This document shows, piece after piece, positions 1 to 5,070 of a stretch of DNA of 5,070 nt. The DNA comes from Desulfovibrio sp. (GTDB taxonomy: Bacteria > Desulfobacterota > Desulfovibrionia > Desulfovibrionales > Desulfovibrionaceae): NCBI GenBank assembly GCA_031255035.1, contig JAIRTI010000164.1, positions 1 through 5,070 on the forward strand, in the 5' to 3' direction. Made by a program: the position numbers and the translations under genes. Each line of letters begins with the position of its first letter. The first letter of the stretch is position 1. The notes below the pieces were generated by a model. It worked only from the letters and a program-made list of their open reading frames with translations. It was not told where the DNA came from and searched no databases.

Positions 1-393
1 GCCCATGTTGATATAGTCAACAGCCATGAGGGTCAGCAGTTCGGGGGCGTCGCCGGGCTCAAGGTTTTCCGGCAGCAAGCCGCCGTCAGGGTTCTTGTAG
101 GCCTTGACGCAGCCTTCACGCAGGGAGACGCGCTCGACCTGGACGCCGTCAAAGCGGTAGATATCCCAGTCCACGCGGGCGGCGCTGCCACAGATGAGCA
201 CGCCGTCCAGCCCGTTTTCGTCGATGTCGGCGGCAACTTCCTTGCGCGCGCTGTCGGCGGCCAGTATGGGAAAGACCTTGACCACCGGGGCGAGATCGCT
301 CCAGCGCTTTTCCACCCCAGCGGCCAGAGCCTCGACGTCAAGGCCGCCGCCGATGGCGGATTGGTCAAAATATACGCCTATTTTCGTGGCCAT
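1..393 (-). CDS. qmoB: QmoB, quinone-interacting membrane-bound oxidoreductase subunit B (5' part only, cut by window edge)
   Basis: The first 131 codons are open from ATG at 393 down to base 1 with no stop, so the gene continues past the left edge. The product starts MATKIGVYFDQSAIGGGLDV. It then shows an alpha/beta domain with a hydrophobic strand ending in a cysteine (GVLICGSAARVDWDIYRFDG, residues 64-83) and a second cysteine in SLREGC (Cys95). This resembles the N-terminal part of HdrA-like proteins, where a CGS/CSPR-type segment is followed by a V-x-L/I-R-E-x-C motif. Full-length QmoB is usually around 750 residues, with FAD and ferredoxin-type [4Fe-4S] domains further on; those are not visible here. 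In the family, QmoB is a cytoplasmic flavo-iron-sulfur subunit that passes electrons between QmoC/QmoA and APS reductase. The start is supported by a GGGAGG ribosome site 8 bases upstream. Only 5 bp separate it from the qmoA stop, so the two genes share a message. The identity rests on the N-terminal sequence plus gene order. Confidence 0.9.
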   Translation of the reverse strand, partial: MATKIGVYFDQSAIGGGLDVEALAAGVEKRWSDLAPVVKVFPILAADSARKEVAADIDENGLDGVLICGSAARVDWDIYRFDGVQVERVSLREGCVKAYKNPDGGLLPENLEPGDAPELLTLMAVDYINMG

Positions 394-398
394 TCTTG

Positions 399-1634
399 CT
401 ACCTCCCTCTCACCGTTTGGATCGCTTTCAAGGCAGCGCTGGTGCCTGACTGGGCGGAGCGCATGACGTCAAGGGGCTGCTTGGCGCATCCGGCGGCGAA
501 AATACCCTTGTCCTCACCGTCAACGATGAAGCCGTCGGCGTCAAGAGTCACCCCGTAGGGGTTGGCGTCGGCCGCGAGACTCGGTTGCATGCCCGTGGCA
601 AGTACCACCAGATCGTGCTTGATTTTCCGCTTTTCGCCCTTGACGGCGTCTTCCACTTCCACAATCACGTCGCCGTTTGCGGCGGCTTCAAGACCGGCCA
701 CCTTGCCTTTGACCAGGTGAATGCGGTCGTCGCAGGTGATTTTTTTGCGGAAGTTCTCATAGCGGCCGGGCGTACGCAGATCGATATAGTACACGGTCAC
801 CCTGGCGTTCGGATATTGCTCACGCACGTAGGCGGCCTGCTTGAGGGAGGCCATGCAGCAGATGTACGAGCAAAAGTTCAGGTGGTTTTGATCGCGGGAG
901 CCCGCGCACTGTACAAAGGCGATATTTTTGGGTTCGGCGCCGTCGGCCGGGCGCTTGATGCGTCCGCCCGTGGGCCCGTGCGGCGAGGCCAGCCGCTCCA
1001 TCTGCATGTTGGATATACAGTTGGGCGCCGCGCCCGAGCCGAGGTTGGCGAGCCTGGTCACATCATAGGGTTTCCAGCCGGTGGCCAGAATGATGCTGCC
1101 CACGGAAAGCTCAATATCCCTGCATGCCTCGTTCAGGTTGACAAAGGCGCTTTTGGCCACGCGGATCTGGTCTTCCTTGCTCAGGGTGTCCGTGTCGAGG
1201 ACATAGCGCGAAGGGAAGGCAAACGGCGCGGAAAGATACAGCGCCTTGCGCTTGGTCAGATTGAAATCAAAATCATTGTCCGTTTCGCCAGACAGGGAGG
1301 AAGCCAGCAGGCCGAGATCCGCGCTGTTGGGGGCCGTGCGGCGCGGTTCGATATGAACCTTCACCGTGTAATCGCCGGCGGAACCCTTGACGGAACTGAC
1401 AGTCGCCTGGGTAAAAAATTTGATTTTGGGGTTTTTCTTGATGCGCTGGAACTGGATTTCCAGCCCGCAGGACGGGGGGCAGAGCTTGGGGAAATATTTG
1501 TTCAGCTGTGCTACCCGGCCGCCAAGAAAAGGGCTTTTTTCGACGATGAACACATCATAGCCGACTTCCGCGGCTTCAAGAGCGGCCGTCAAACCGCTGA
1601 ATCCGCCTCCGACGACGAGTATGGCGTTGGACAT
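399..1634 (-). CDS. qmoA: QmoA, FAD-binding HdrA-like subunit of the Qmo complex
   Basis: A complete 411-residue protein, the usual size for QmoA. It opens with a Rossmann FAD site: VVGGGFSG (residues 7-14) and the ribose-binding acid Glu32 in FIVEKSPFLGGR. A CPPSCG segment (Cys52, Cys56) follows. A second HdrA-type signature is FVQCAGSRD (240-248), then CSYICCMASLKQA (255-267), with Cys243, Cys255, Cys259 and Cys260. A second dinucleotide-type strand ends at VVLATGMQP (343-351), and the C-terminal FAD motif GIFAAGCAKQP is at 377-387. There is no signal peptide or membrane segment, which fits a cytoplasmic subunit. In Desulfovibrio, QmoA, QmoB and the haem b subunit QmoC form a complex that oxidises menaquinol and supplies electrons for APS reduction; direct transfer to AprBA is the accepted model but cannot be seen here. 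The ATG at 1634 is preceded by an AGGGAGGA ribosome site (1643-1650) at 8-base spacing. The gene is intact and ends in TAG. Confidence 0.96.
   Translation of the reverse strand: MSNAILVVGGGFSGLTAALEAAEVGYDVFIVEKSPFLGGRVAQLNKYFPKLCPPSCGLEIQFQRIKKNPKIKFFTQATVSSVKGSAGDYTVKVHIEPRRTAPNSADLGLLASSLSGETDNDFDFNLTKRKALYLSAPFAFPSRYVLDTDTLSKEDQIRVAKSAFVNLNEACRDIELSVGSIILATGWKPYDVTRLANLGSGAAPNCISNMQMERLASPHGPTGGRIKRPADGAEPKNIAFVQCAGSRDQNHLNFCSYICCMASLKQAAYVREQYPNARVTVYYIDLRTPGRYENFRKKITCDDRIHLVKGKVAGLEAAANGDVIVEVEDAVKGEKRKIKHDLVVLATGMQPSLAADANPYGVTLDADGFIVDGEDKGIFAAGCAKQPLDVMRSAQSGTSAALKAIQTVRGR
402..407 (-). promoter_or_regulatory. qmoB ribosome binding site inside the qmoA 3' end
   Basis: The minus strand reads GGGAGG 8 bases before the qmoB ATG. 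These six bases are also the last two sense codons of qmoA (Gly-Arg, GGG AGG, then TAG). Translation of qmoB is therefore probably coupled to that of qmoA, which suits subunits needed in equal amounts. Confidence 0.8.
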
Positions 1635-1832
1635 CTCGGGTATCCTCCCTGGTTAGGAGCCTGTAATGAAGGGCCTGCATTGACCGGCATGGGCAAACGG
1701 CCCAGTCCTGGGACAATAAGCGACCTTACTGCCCCGGCCCCGGCCGTTTTCTCGCTGCCCTCCGCCTGGCCGGGCCCGACCGAAGGCCGGCCGGCATAGC
1801 CGCAAAAACACGACTACGCCGCAGGGCGACGT

Positions 1833-1853
1833 AAAGAAGCCGGAGTATCCGGC
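1833..1853 (-). terminator. Small hairpin with T-rich tail between aprA and qmoA (weak terminator candidate)
   Basis: Read on the minus strand, GCCGGA-TAC-TCCGGC forms a perfect 6-bp stem with a 3-base loop (1853-1839), followed directly by TTCTTT (1838-1833). The stem is short and the tail is interrupted by C, so at most it would be a leaky terminator or pause site for transcripts that pass the stronger hairpins upstream. It could also simply be mRNA structure. Confidence 0.35.
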
Positions 1854-1873
1854 ATCACGGTCTGTATGAGCGC

Positions 1874-1887
1874 TGGTCATACGACCA
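1874..1887. promoter_or_regulatory. 14-bp imperfect palindrome, possible operator
   Basis: The plus strand reads TGGTCAT-ACGACCA; the half-sites match at six of seven positions. It lies about 240 bp upstream of the qmoA start and 122 bp downstream of the aprA stop. The length and symmetry would suit a dimeric regulator, but I recognise no known consensus, and chance is a fair alternative in GC-rich DNA. Confidence 0.2.
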
Positions 1888-1935
1888 AGGGCTGCCGCCA
1901 TGTAATGAATCGGCATCACCCGCCTGGCGGCGGGC

Positions 1936-1965
1936 GACGCCCCGCCCGCGAACGGGCGGGGCGTC
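1936..1965. repeat. Perfect 13-bp GC-rich inverted repeat downstream of aprA
   Basis: GACGCCCCGCCCG at 1936-1948 pairs perfectly with CGGGCGGGGCGTC at 1953-1965 around a 4-base loop (CGAA on plus, TTCG on minus). It follows the first aprA terminator hairpin by only 5 bases. On the minus strand it is followed by GC-rich bases, not a T-run, so alone it is not a classical intrinsic terminator. It may act as a 3' block that protects the aprBA message from exonucleases, or as a back-up pause structure. Confidence 0.75.
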
Positions 1966-1999
1966 AAGAAAACGGGGGCATACCGCGTATGCCCCCGTT
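1966..1999 (-). terminator. Rho-independent terminator after aprA (probably partial, inside the apr-qmo locus)
   Basis: On the minus strand, nine bases after the aprA TAA, AACGGGGGCATAC (1999-1987) is followed by a 3-base loop (GCG) and its exact complement (1983-1971), giving a perfect 13-bp stem. The last two stem bases and the next five make TTTTCTT, a usable U-tract. The plus-strand side has no T-run, so it is oriented for aprBA transcripts. All genes face the same way, so any qmoAB transcription from the aprB promoter must read through it. Partial termination would give more AprBA than Qmo. Confidence 0.8.
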
Positions 2000-2008
2000 A
2001 AAGGCGTC

Positions 2009-4000
2009 TTACTCGGGAATGATCTGGTAGTAGGGCTTTTTGAAGATGTTCGTCTCGCCCTTTTTGGGATCATACCTGGAGTTCACGAAGCACTTCCACT
2101 TGGAGTCGTCCAGGCCCATGTAGTCGGCTCTGTAGTAGAAGCCGGGGTAACGGGACTCAAGACGGAAGTCGATGTGCTGCATGTGCAGGCGCACGGTCCA
2201 CAGGCGGTGGTAGTTTTCCCAGCAGCGCAGCAGTTCGTGCAGGTCACGGGCGGCCAGCTTCTCGGAGTCTTCTTCCAACATTTTCAGCAGGTGGAAGCCG
2301 TGCTTGAGAAGGGCGTCGGACGTGGTGTAGTAAGTGCTGATGCCGGCGCCGTATTCATCGGTGGCCTTGATAAGGCGCATCATGAAGTTCTTCGGGGTGA
2401 TGTAGTTGGGGTTCACCACGGCGTCGGTGGAGGCGCTTTTGCCTTCCACGAAGTTGAAGTACGGACGGTAAACCAGCTTCTTCAGATCGTCCGCTTTTTC
2501 TTTGATGGAGGGCTTGAAGTCCTTGTGGTCGACGCACCAGCGCACCATCTGCTTGCCGACCAGGCGGCCTTCAGCATGGGAGCCGGAGGAGAACTTGTGG
2601 CCGGAAGCGCCCACGCCGTCGGCGCAGGTGAACAAGCCGTTCACGGTGGTCATGCGGTTGTAGACTTTGCCGTTGTCCGCCTTGACCTTGTAGTCGTCAG
2701 GCACCCAGTCTTCGTTGGGGCCGGAAACCCAGATGCCGCAGCAGCCGGAGTGAGAGCCGAGCAGGTAGGGTTCGGTGGGCATGATTTCAGAACCGGTTTC
2801 TTCCGGCTTGATGTTCATGGCGGCCCACAGGTTGGCCTGGCCCACGCACATGTCAAGGAAGTCTTCCCAGGCTTCGGATTCAAGGTGCTTTTGCTGGGCC
2901 GGATTCAGTTTTTCAAAGGTGGTCTTCAGGGCGACGTCGGTGGCCATGAAGATCGGGCCGCGGCCTTCGCGCATTTCACGAAGCATCATGTGGTTGCGCA
3001 GGCAGGTCGGAATGACGTGGCCCTTGGCGTAGCCGCGATCTTCGTAAGGCTTGAGCATGGCGCGGTTGGTTTCGCAGTAGTCTTCGCCCTTGTAGTTGGT
3101 GGCTTTGGCCTTGAAGAGCAGGAACCAGGCGCCGACCGGGCCGTAACCGTCCTTGAAGCGGGCGGGCACGAAGCGGTTTTCCATCATGGTCATTTCAGCG
3201 CCGACCTGAGCGCACATGGTGTAGGTGGAGCCGGCGTTCCACACCGGGTACCACGCGCGGCCCATGCCCTCACCGGTGGAGCGGGGCTTGTACACGTTCA
3301 CCGCGCCGCCGCAGGCGACGACCATGGCGTTGGTTTTGAAGATGTGTACGCAGTTGTCGCGCAACGAGAAGCCCACGGCGCCGGCGATGCGGTTGTCGAC
3401 ATTGGCGTCGAGAAGCAGCTTCACGATGAAGATACGCTCCATCAGGCGGGCTTCGCCAAGGGCGTTCTTCGCGGCTTCGGCCACGATGCACTTGTAGGAT
3501 TCACCGTTAATCATGATCTGCCAGCGGCCGGAACGCACGGGGGCGTCGCCTTTGCGCAGGGACTTGCCCTGTTCCTTGGCCTGGGCGCCGTCCAGGTTGT
3601 GGTCGCCGTCTTTGATCCAGCAGGGAAGGCCCCACTCTTCAAAGAGGTGGACGGAGTTGTCGACATGGCGGCCGAGGTCGAAGATAAGGTCTTCGCGCAC
3701 AAGGCCCATAAGGTCGGTGCGGACCATGCGGACATAGTCGTCGGCCTTGTTGTCGCCAAGGTAGGTGTTGATGGCGGAAAGGCCCTGGGCCACGGCACCG
3801 GAGCGCTCAAGGGCGGCCTTGTCGATCAGGAGGATTTTCAGATCGGGAGCGAATTTGTCGGCCCAGCGCACGGCTTCGACAGCAGCGCCGCAGTTGCCCA
3901 TGCCGCCGCCAACCATGAGAATGTCAACATCATGCTCTTTTACAGCAGGATCAGCGATGGCAACCCCTCTCGGGTTTTCCTTAACAGGAATCATCGGCAT
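2009..4000 (-). CDS. aprA: AprA, adenylylsulfate (APS) reductase alpha subunit
   Basis: A complete 663-residue flavoprotein of the fumarate reductase/succinate dehydrogenase flavoprotein superfamily, the expected size for Desulfovibrio AprA (apsA). It catalyses the two-electron reduction of APS to sulfite and AMP in the cytoplasm. The N-terminal FAD site is VGGGMGNCGAA (30-40). The segment ERSGAVAQGLSAINTYLG (65-82) contains Asn78, which lies where the substrate-contacting Asn of the Archaeoglobus enzyme is expected. Other family blocks are CGGAVNVYKPRSTGEGMGRA (230-249), ENRFVPARFKDGYGPVGA (274-291), HSGCCGIW (417-424, with the likely catalytic His417) and the C-terminal FAD motif around CADGVGASGHKFSSGSHAEG (459-478). 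No signal peptide, frameshift or lost key residue is seen. The ATG at 4000 is chosen because AAGGAG (4009-4014) lies 8 bases before it; the in-frame Met3 is less well spaced. The gene sits 48 bp after aprB and is followed by strong hairpins. Confidence 0.98.
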   Translation of the reverse strand: MPMIPVKENPRGVAIADPAVKEHDVDILMVGGGMGNCGAAVEAVRWADKFAPDLKILLIDKAALERSGAVAQGLSAINTYLGDNKADDYVRMVRTDLMGLVREDLIFDLGRHVDNSVHLFEEWGLPCWIKDGDHNLDGAQAKEQGKSLRKGDAPVRSGRWQIMINGESYKCIVAEAAKNALGEARLMERIFIVKLLLDANVDNRIAGAVGFSLRDNCVHIFKTNAMVVACGGAVNVYKPRSTGEGMGRAWYPVWNAGSTYTMCAQVGAEMTMMENRFVPARFKDGYGPVGAWFLLFKAKATNYKGEDYCETNRAMLKPYEDRGYAKGHVIPTCLRNHMMLREMREGRGPIFMATDVALKTTFEKLNPAQQKHLESEAWEDFLDMCVGQANLWAAMNIKPEETGSEIMPTEPYLLGSHSGCCGIWVSGPNEDWVPDDYKVKADNGKVYNRMTTVNGLFTCADGVGASGHKFSSGSHAEGRLVGKQMVRWCVDHKDFKPSIKEKADDLKKLVYRPYFNFVEGKSASTDAVVNPNYITPKNFMMRLIKATDEYGAGISTYYTTSDALLKHGFHLLKMLEEDSEKLAARDLHELLRCWENYHRLWTVRLHMQHIDFRLESRYPGFYYRADYMGLDDSKWKCFVNSRYDPKKGETNIFKKPYYQIIPE

Positions 4001-4008
4001 ATTAGTAT

Positions 4009-4014
4009 CTCCTT
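4009..4014 (-). promoter_or_regulatory. aprA ribosome binding site
   Basis: AAGGAG on the minus strand, 8 bases before the ATG at 4000 and preceded by a T-rich stretch (TTTTTT, 4015-4020). The strong, unstructured-looking site fits a highly expressed gene and decides in favour of Met1 over Met3. Confidence 0.75.
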
Positions 4015-4048
4015 AAAAAAAGAATCGTAGTTGCAGACCCAAAGCGGC

Positions 4049-4534
4049 TTACGCTTTGTCGGCCCAAATCTTGGAAACGCCGGCTTCGGTGACGTCGACT
4101 TTCTTGCCGAGAACGGTTTCGGGTTTGGTCAAAGCCGTCTCGTTGAAGTACAGTTCACTGTCCAGATCCGCAGGTTCGGGTTTGCCTTCGAAAGGCTTGA
4201 TGGACCCTTCAGGGGTGGTGCGGATGGGGAATTTGAAGCGTTTTACGTCACCGCTGCGGAACTTGACGGTCCACATGATGGAGTCTGCGGAACGCATGGG
4301 GATACAGGTGCCGCCCATGGGCGCGAAGTCAGCGTAAGGACGGGCCGTGATGGCGCCTTGCGGGCAGATTTTCACGCAGGAGTAACACTCCCAGCAAGCA
4401 TCCGGCTCTTGGTTAAAGGCCTTCATCTCATCAGGATCCAAGATCATAAGATCGTTGGGACAGATGTACATGCAAGCGGTTTTCTCGCCACCCTTGCAGC
4501 CATCACACTTGGACGGATCGACAAATGTCGGCAT
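4049..4534 (-). CDS. aprB: AprB, adenylylsulfate (APS) reductase beta subunit (two [4Fe-4S] ferredoxin)
   Basis: A complete 161-residue ferredoxin-like subunit. Eight cysteines form two cluster motifs: C10-x2-C13-x7-C21-x3-C25-P and C47-x2-C50-x2-C53-x3-C57-P. The 7-residue insert in the first motif (KGGEKTA) is typical of AprB, in contrast to plain bacterial ferredoxins. Trp48, next to the second motif, matches the conserved Trp proposed to bridge electron flow from the near cluster to the FAD of AprA in solved structures. The part after residue about 65 has no cysteine ligands except Cys77 and forms the beta-sheet and extended tail that wraps around AprA in this family. Electrons enter at the surface cluster, probably from the Qmo complex, and leave to AprA. 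GGAGG (4542-4546) lies 7 bases before the ATG at 4534. It is the first gene of the operon, and aprA follows after 48 bp. Confidence 0.98.
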   Translation of the reverse strand: MPTFVDPSKCDGCKGGEKTACMYICPNDLMILDPDEMKAFNQEPDACWECYSCVKICPQGAITARPYADFAPMGGTCIPMRSADSIMWTVKFRSGDVKRFKFPIRTTPEGSIKPFEGKPEPADLDSELYFNETALTKPETVLGKKVDVTEAGVSKIWADKA

Positions 4535-4671
4535 ACCTTGTCCTCCAACTGGTATTTGAGGGTTATCTTAGATCAACAGACATCCGGTAACAACAGGAGC
4601 AAAAAGATCAGCGTACGCAATAACTTGCGCTAAAAAGCGGGTACGCCCTTTCTCACCTGTCCTGAACACTT
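4535..4671 (-). other. Predicted 5' leader of the aprBA message
   Basis: If transcription starts about 7 bases after the -10, near 4671, aprB has a leader of about 137 nt, long for a simple operon. In it GCGTAC (4646-4641) can pair with GTACGC (4616-4611). The enclosed stretch has two smaller hairpins: CGCT-TTTT-AGCG (4638-4627) and CGCAA-GTTA-TTGCG (4628-4615). These share bases at their junction, so they compete with each other, and the second also competes with the outer stem. The aprB ribosome site GGAGG is at 4542-4546. I do not recognise a known riboswitch class, and no short leader peptide stands out. Confidence 0.45.
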
Positions 4672-4687
4672 GTGCGGAAAATAACAA
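4670..4687. promoter_or_regulatory. Rex-like operator overlapping the aprB -10 box
   Basis: The plus strand reads TTGTGCGGAAAATAACAA, 18 bp, ending in the TTGT...ACAA arms typical of Rex (redox-sensing NADH/NAD+ repressor) sites with consensus TTGTGAA-N4-TTCACAA. One more C/G pair extends the symmetry to 4669-4688. The left half matches five of seven consensus bases; the right half matches five of seven, or six of the TTAACAA variant. It covers the whole -10 box, so a bound dimer would block RNA polymerase. Rex is known to act on sulfate-reduction genes in Desulfovibrio. CRP/FNR-family sites have a similar outer pattern (TTGTGA-N6-TCACAA), so that class of regulator is an alternative. Confidence 0.5.
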
Positions 4688-4707
4688 GCTTGGGCGTAGG
4701 GTGTCAA
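4678..4707 (-). promoter_or_regulatory. Sigma70-type promoter of the aprBA(-qmo) locus
   Basis: On the minus strand the -35 is a perfect TTGACA (4707-4702), followed by an 18-bp spacer and a TATTTT -10 (4683-4678, four of six consensus bases). An AT-rich stretch (AAATTATC) lies directly before the -35 and could act as an UP-like element. It is the only good promoter seen upstream of aprB, and the strong -35 suits one of the most abundant enzymes in sulfate reducers. Confidence 0.65.
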
Positions 4708-5070
4708 GATAATTTCGACGTAAGGATGGGATATTGCGATTTTTCTTGCTCCACGCGCACTTTCGCGCTAGGGAGTGTTGACGCGCGAACATATTGAAAC
4801 CAGCCGCGCGATCCCTTGCCCAGTTTTCCCGGAGTACCCAGCCGCTTATGACACACCGACGCCGCCCCGACGAAGCCCGTGACAACCACCGGGCAGACGC
4901 CGCCCCTTCGGCGAACGGCCCCGAAACCGCCCGCCGTTATGAGAAAAACGGAGACGCGGGGCGCGGCGCGTGCCGCCCTGACGGCACGCGCCCCTCGGGC
5001 GAAAAGCCGCGCCGGAAGCCCGGCGCCGCCCCCGCCCGCCACGGCCCGCCCGGCGGCCCGCCGCCAGGCG
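4708..5070. other. GC-rich upstream region without a supported gene
   Basis: This 363-bp stretch precedes the apr promoter. A minus-strand frame of 112 codons (5042-4704) crosses it, but it is Gly/Ala/Arg/Val-rich, has no recognisable domain, and runs into the -35 box (its stop is at 4704-4706), so I take it as chance coding in GC-rich DNA. The only clear structure is the inverted repeat at 4965-4992. The neighbouring gene, if any, lies beyond the right edge. Confidence 0.55.
4965..4992. repeat. Perfect 11-bp inverted repeat, possible transcript end of an upstream gene
   Basis: GGCGCGTGCCG (4965-4975) pairs exactly with CGGCACGCGCC (4982-4992) around a 6-base loop. On the minus strand the nearest T-run (CCGTTTTTCTC, 4950-4940) begins about 15 bases after the stem, too far for a textbook intrinsic terminator. 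It may still mark the 3' end of a gene lying beyond the right edge of the window. Confidence 0.4.

Larger units (their letters stand above)
1635..1935. other. aprA-qmoA intergenic region, part nearest qmoA; no gene
   Basis: About 300 bp without a credible gene. The two small reading frames on the minus strand are rich in Arg, Gly, Pro and Ala, have no recognisable domain, and cross the hairpins. The stretch holds the qmoA ribosome site (1643-1650), a compact GCCGGA/TCCGGC hairpin (1839-1853), a GC-rich inverted repeat around 1768-1792, a near-perfect 14-bp palindrome at 1874-1887, and two 9-bp direct repeats (TGTAATGAA at 1662 and 1901; CGGCATCAC at 1850 and 1911). I find no convincing -35/-10 pair for an independent qmoA promoter, although one could be hidden or use another sigma factor. 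Confidence 0.6.

Noticed and set aside
1694..1711. Possible sigma54 promoter (TGGGCC...TTTGCC on the minus strand) before qmoA
   Set aside because: The GG and GC elements are only 7 bases apart instead of the required 10, so it cannot serve as a -24/-12 promoter.
585..1799. Plus-strand open frame (404 codons) opposite qmoA
   Set aside because: It is antisense to a clearly identified QmoA, with no family motifs, and it runs on through the hairpin-free part of the intergenic gap. It is a shadow frame.
1653..1967. Minus-strand frame of 104 codons in the aprA-qmoA gap
   Set aside because: It starts inside the perfect hairpin at 1936-1965, is Arg/Gly/Pro-rich and lacks any recognisable motif.
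2174..4030. Very long plus-strand open frame (618 codons) opposite aprA
   Set aside because: It mirrors aprA almost end to end, and its Val/Ala/Gly/His-rich product has no recognisable domain. It results from codon bias in a GC-rich gene read on the wrong strand.
4568..4885. Minus-strand frame of 105 codons covering the apr promoter and leader
   Set aside because: It spans the -35, -10, operator and leader, and its product resembles nothing I know. It is more likely chance than a leader protein.
4704..5042. Minus-strand frame of 112 codons upstream of aprB
   Set aside because: Its composition is low-complexity Gly/Ala/Arg, it has no domain, and its end overlaps the -35 of the apr promoter. 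No good ribosome site can be seen at its start.
1..5070. CRISPR arrays, tRNA or rRNA genes, insertion sequences and phage genes
   Set aside because: I looked for evenly spaced repeats, cloverleaf-like arms, transposase motifs and terminal inverted repeats and found none.

Overview
The window carries the dissimilatory sulfate-reduction locus that turns APS into sulfite and feeds electrons to that reaction. All genes are on the minus strand, in the order aprB - aprA - qmoA - qmoB (read from high to low coordinates); qmoB runs off the left edge. Three features point to a Desulfovibrio-type sulfate reducer (Desulfovibrionaceae): a 663-residue AprA with a 161-residue AprB, direct apr-qmo linkage, and GC-rich DNA. 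The species cannot be fixed from the sequence alone.

Layout from right to left. Positions 5070-4708 are GC-rich DNA with no gene I can support, apart from one strong inverted repeat. Next comes a near-consensus sigma70-type promoter (TTGACA -35 at 4702-4707, TATTTT -10 at 4678-4683). Its -10 lies inside an 18-bp TTGT-N10-ACAA inverted repeat that resembles a Rex redox-repressor operator. A leader of about 137 nt leads to aprB (4534-4049). A 48-bp gap separates it from aprA (4000-2009). Nine bases after the aprA stop is a perfect 13-bp hairpin followed by a T-rich tract, then at once a second perfect 13-bp GC-rich hairpin. The 374-bp aprA-qmoA gap continues with further small inverted repeats. 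qmoA (1634-399) and qmoB (393-1, first 131 residues) are separated by only 5 bp and are clearly co-transcribed.

Function. AprBA is the cytoplasmic APS reductase: FAD in AprA reduces APS to sulfite and AMP, and AprB relays electrons through two [4Fe-4S] clusters. QmoA and QmoB are HdrA-like flavoproteins of the Qmo complex, which with the membrane subunit QmoC (expected beyond the left edge) links the menaquinone pool to APS reductase. The hairpins between aprA and qmoA suggest that the very abundant AprBA is made in excess over Qmo by partial termination.

The enzymes are well known and intact, and I see no new protein system. What deserves a second look is regulatory: the operator-promoter overlap before aprB, the structured leader, and the tandem hairpins between aprA and qmoA.
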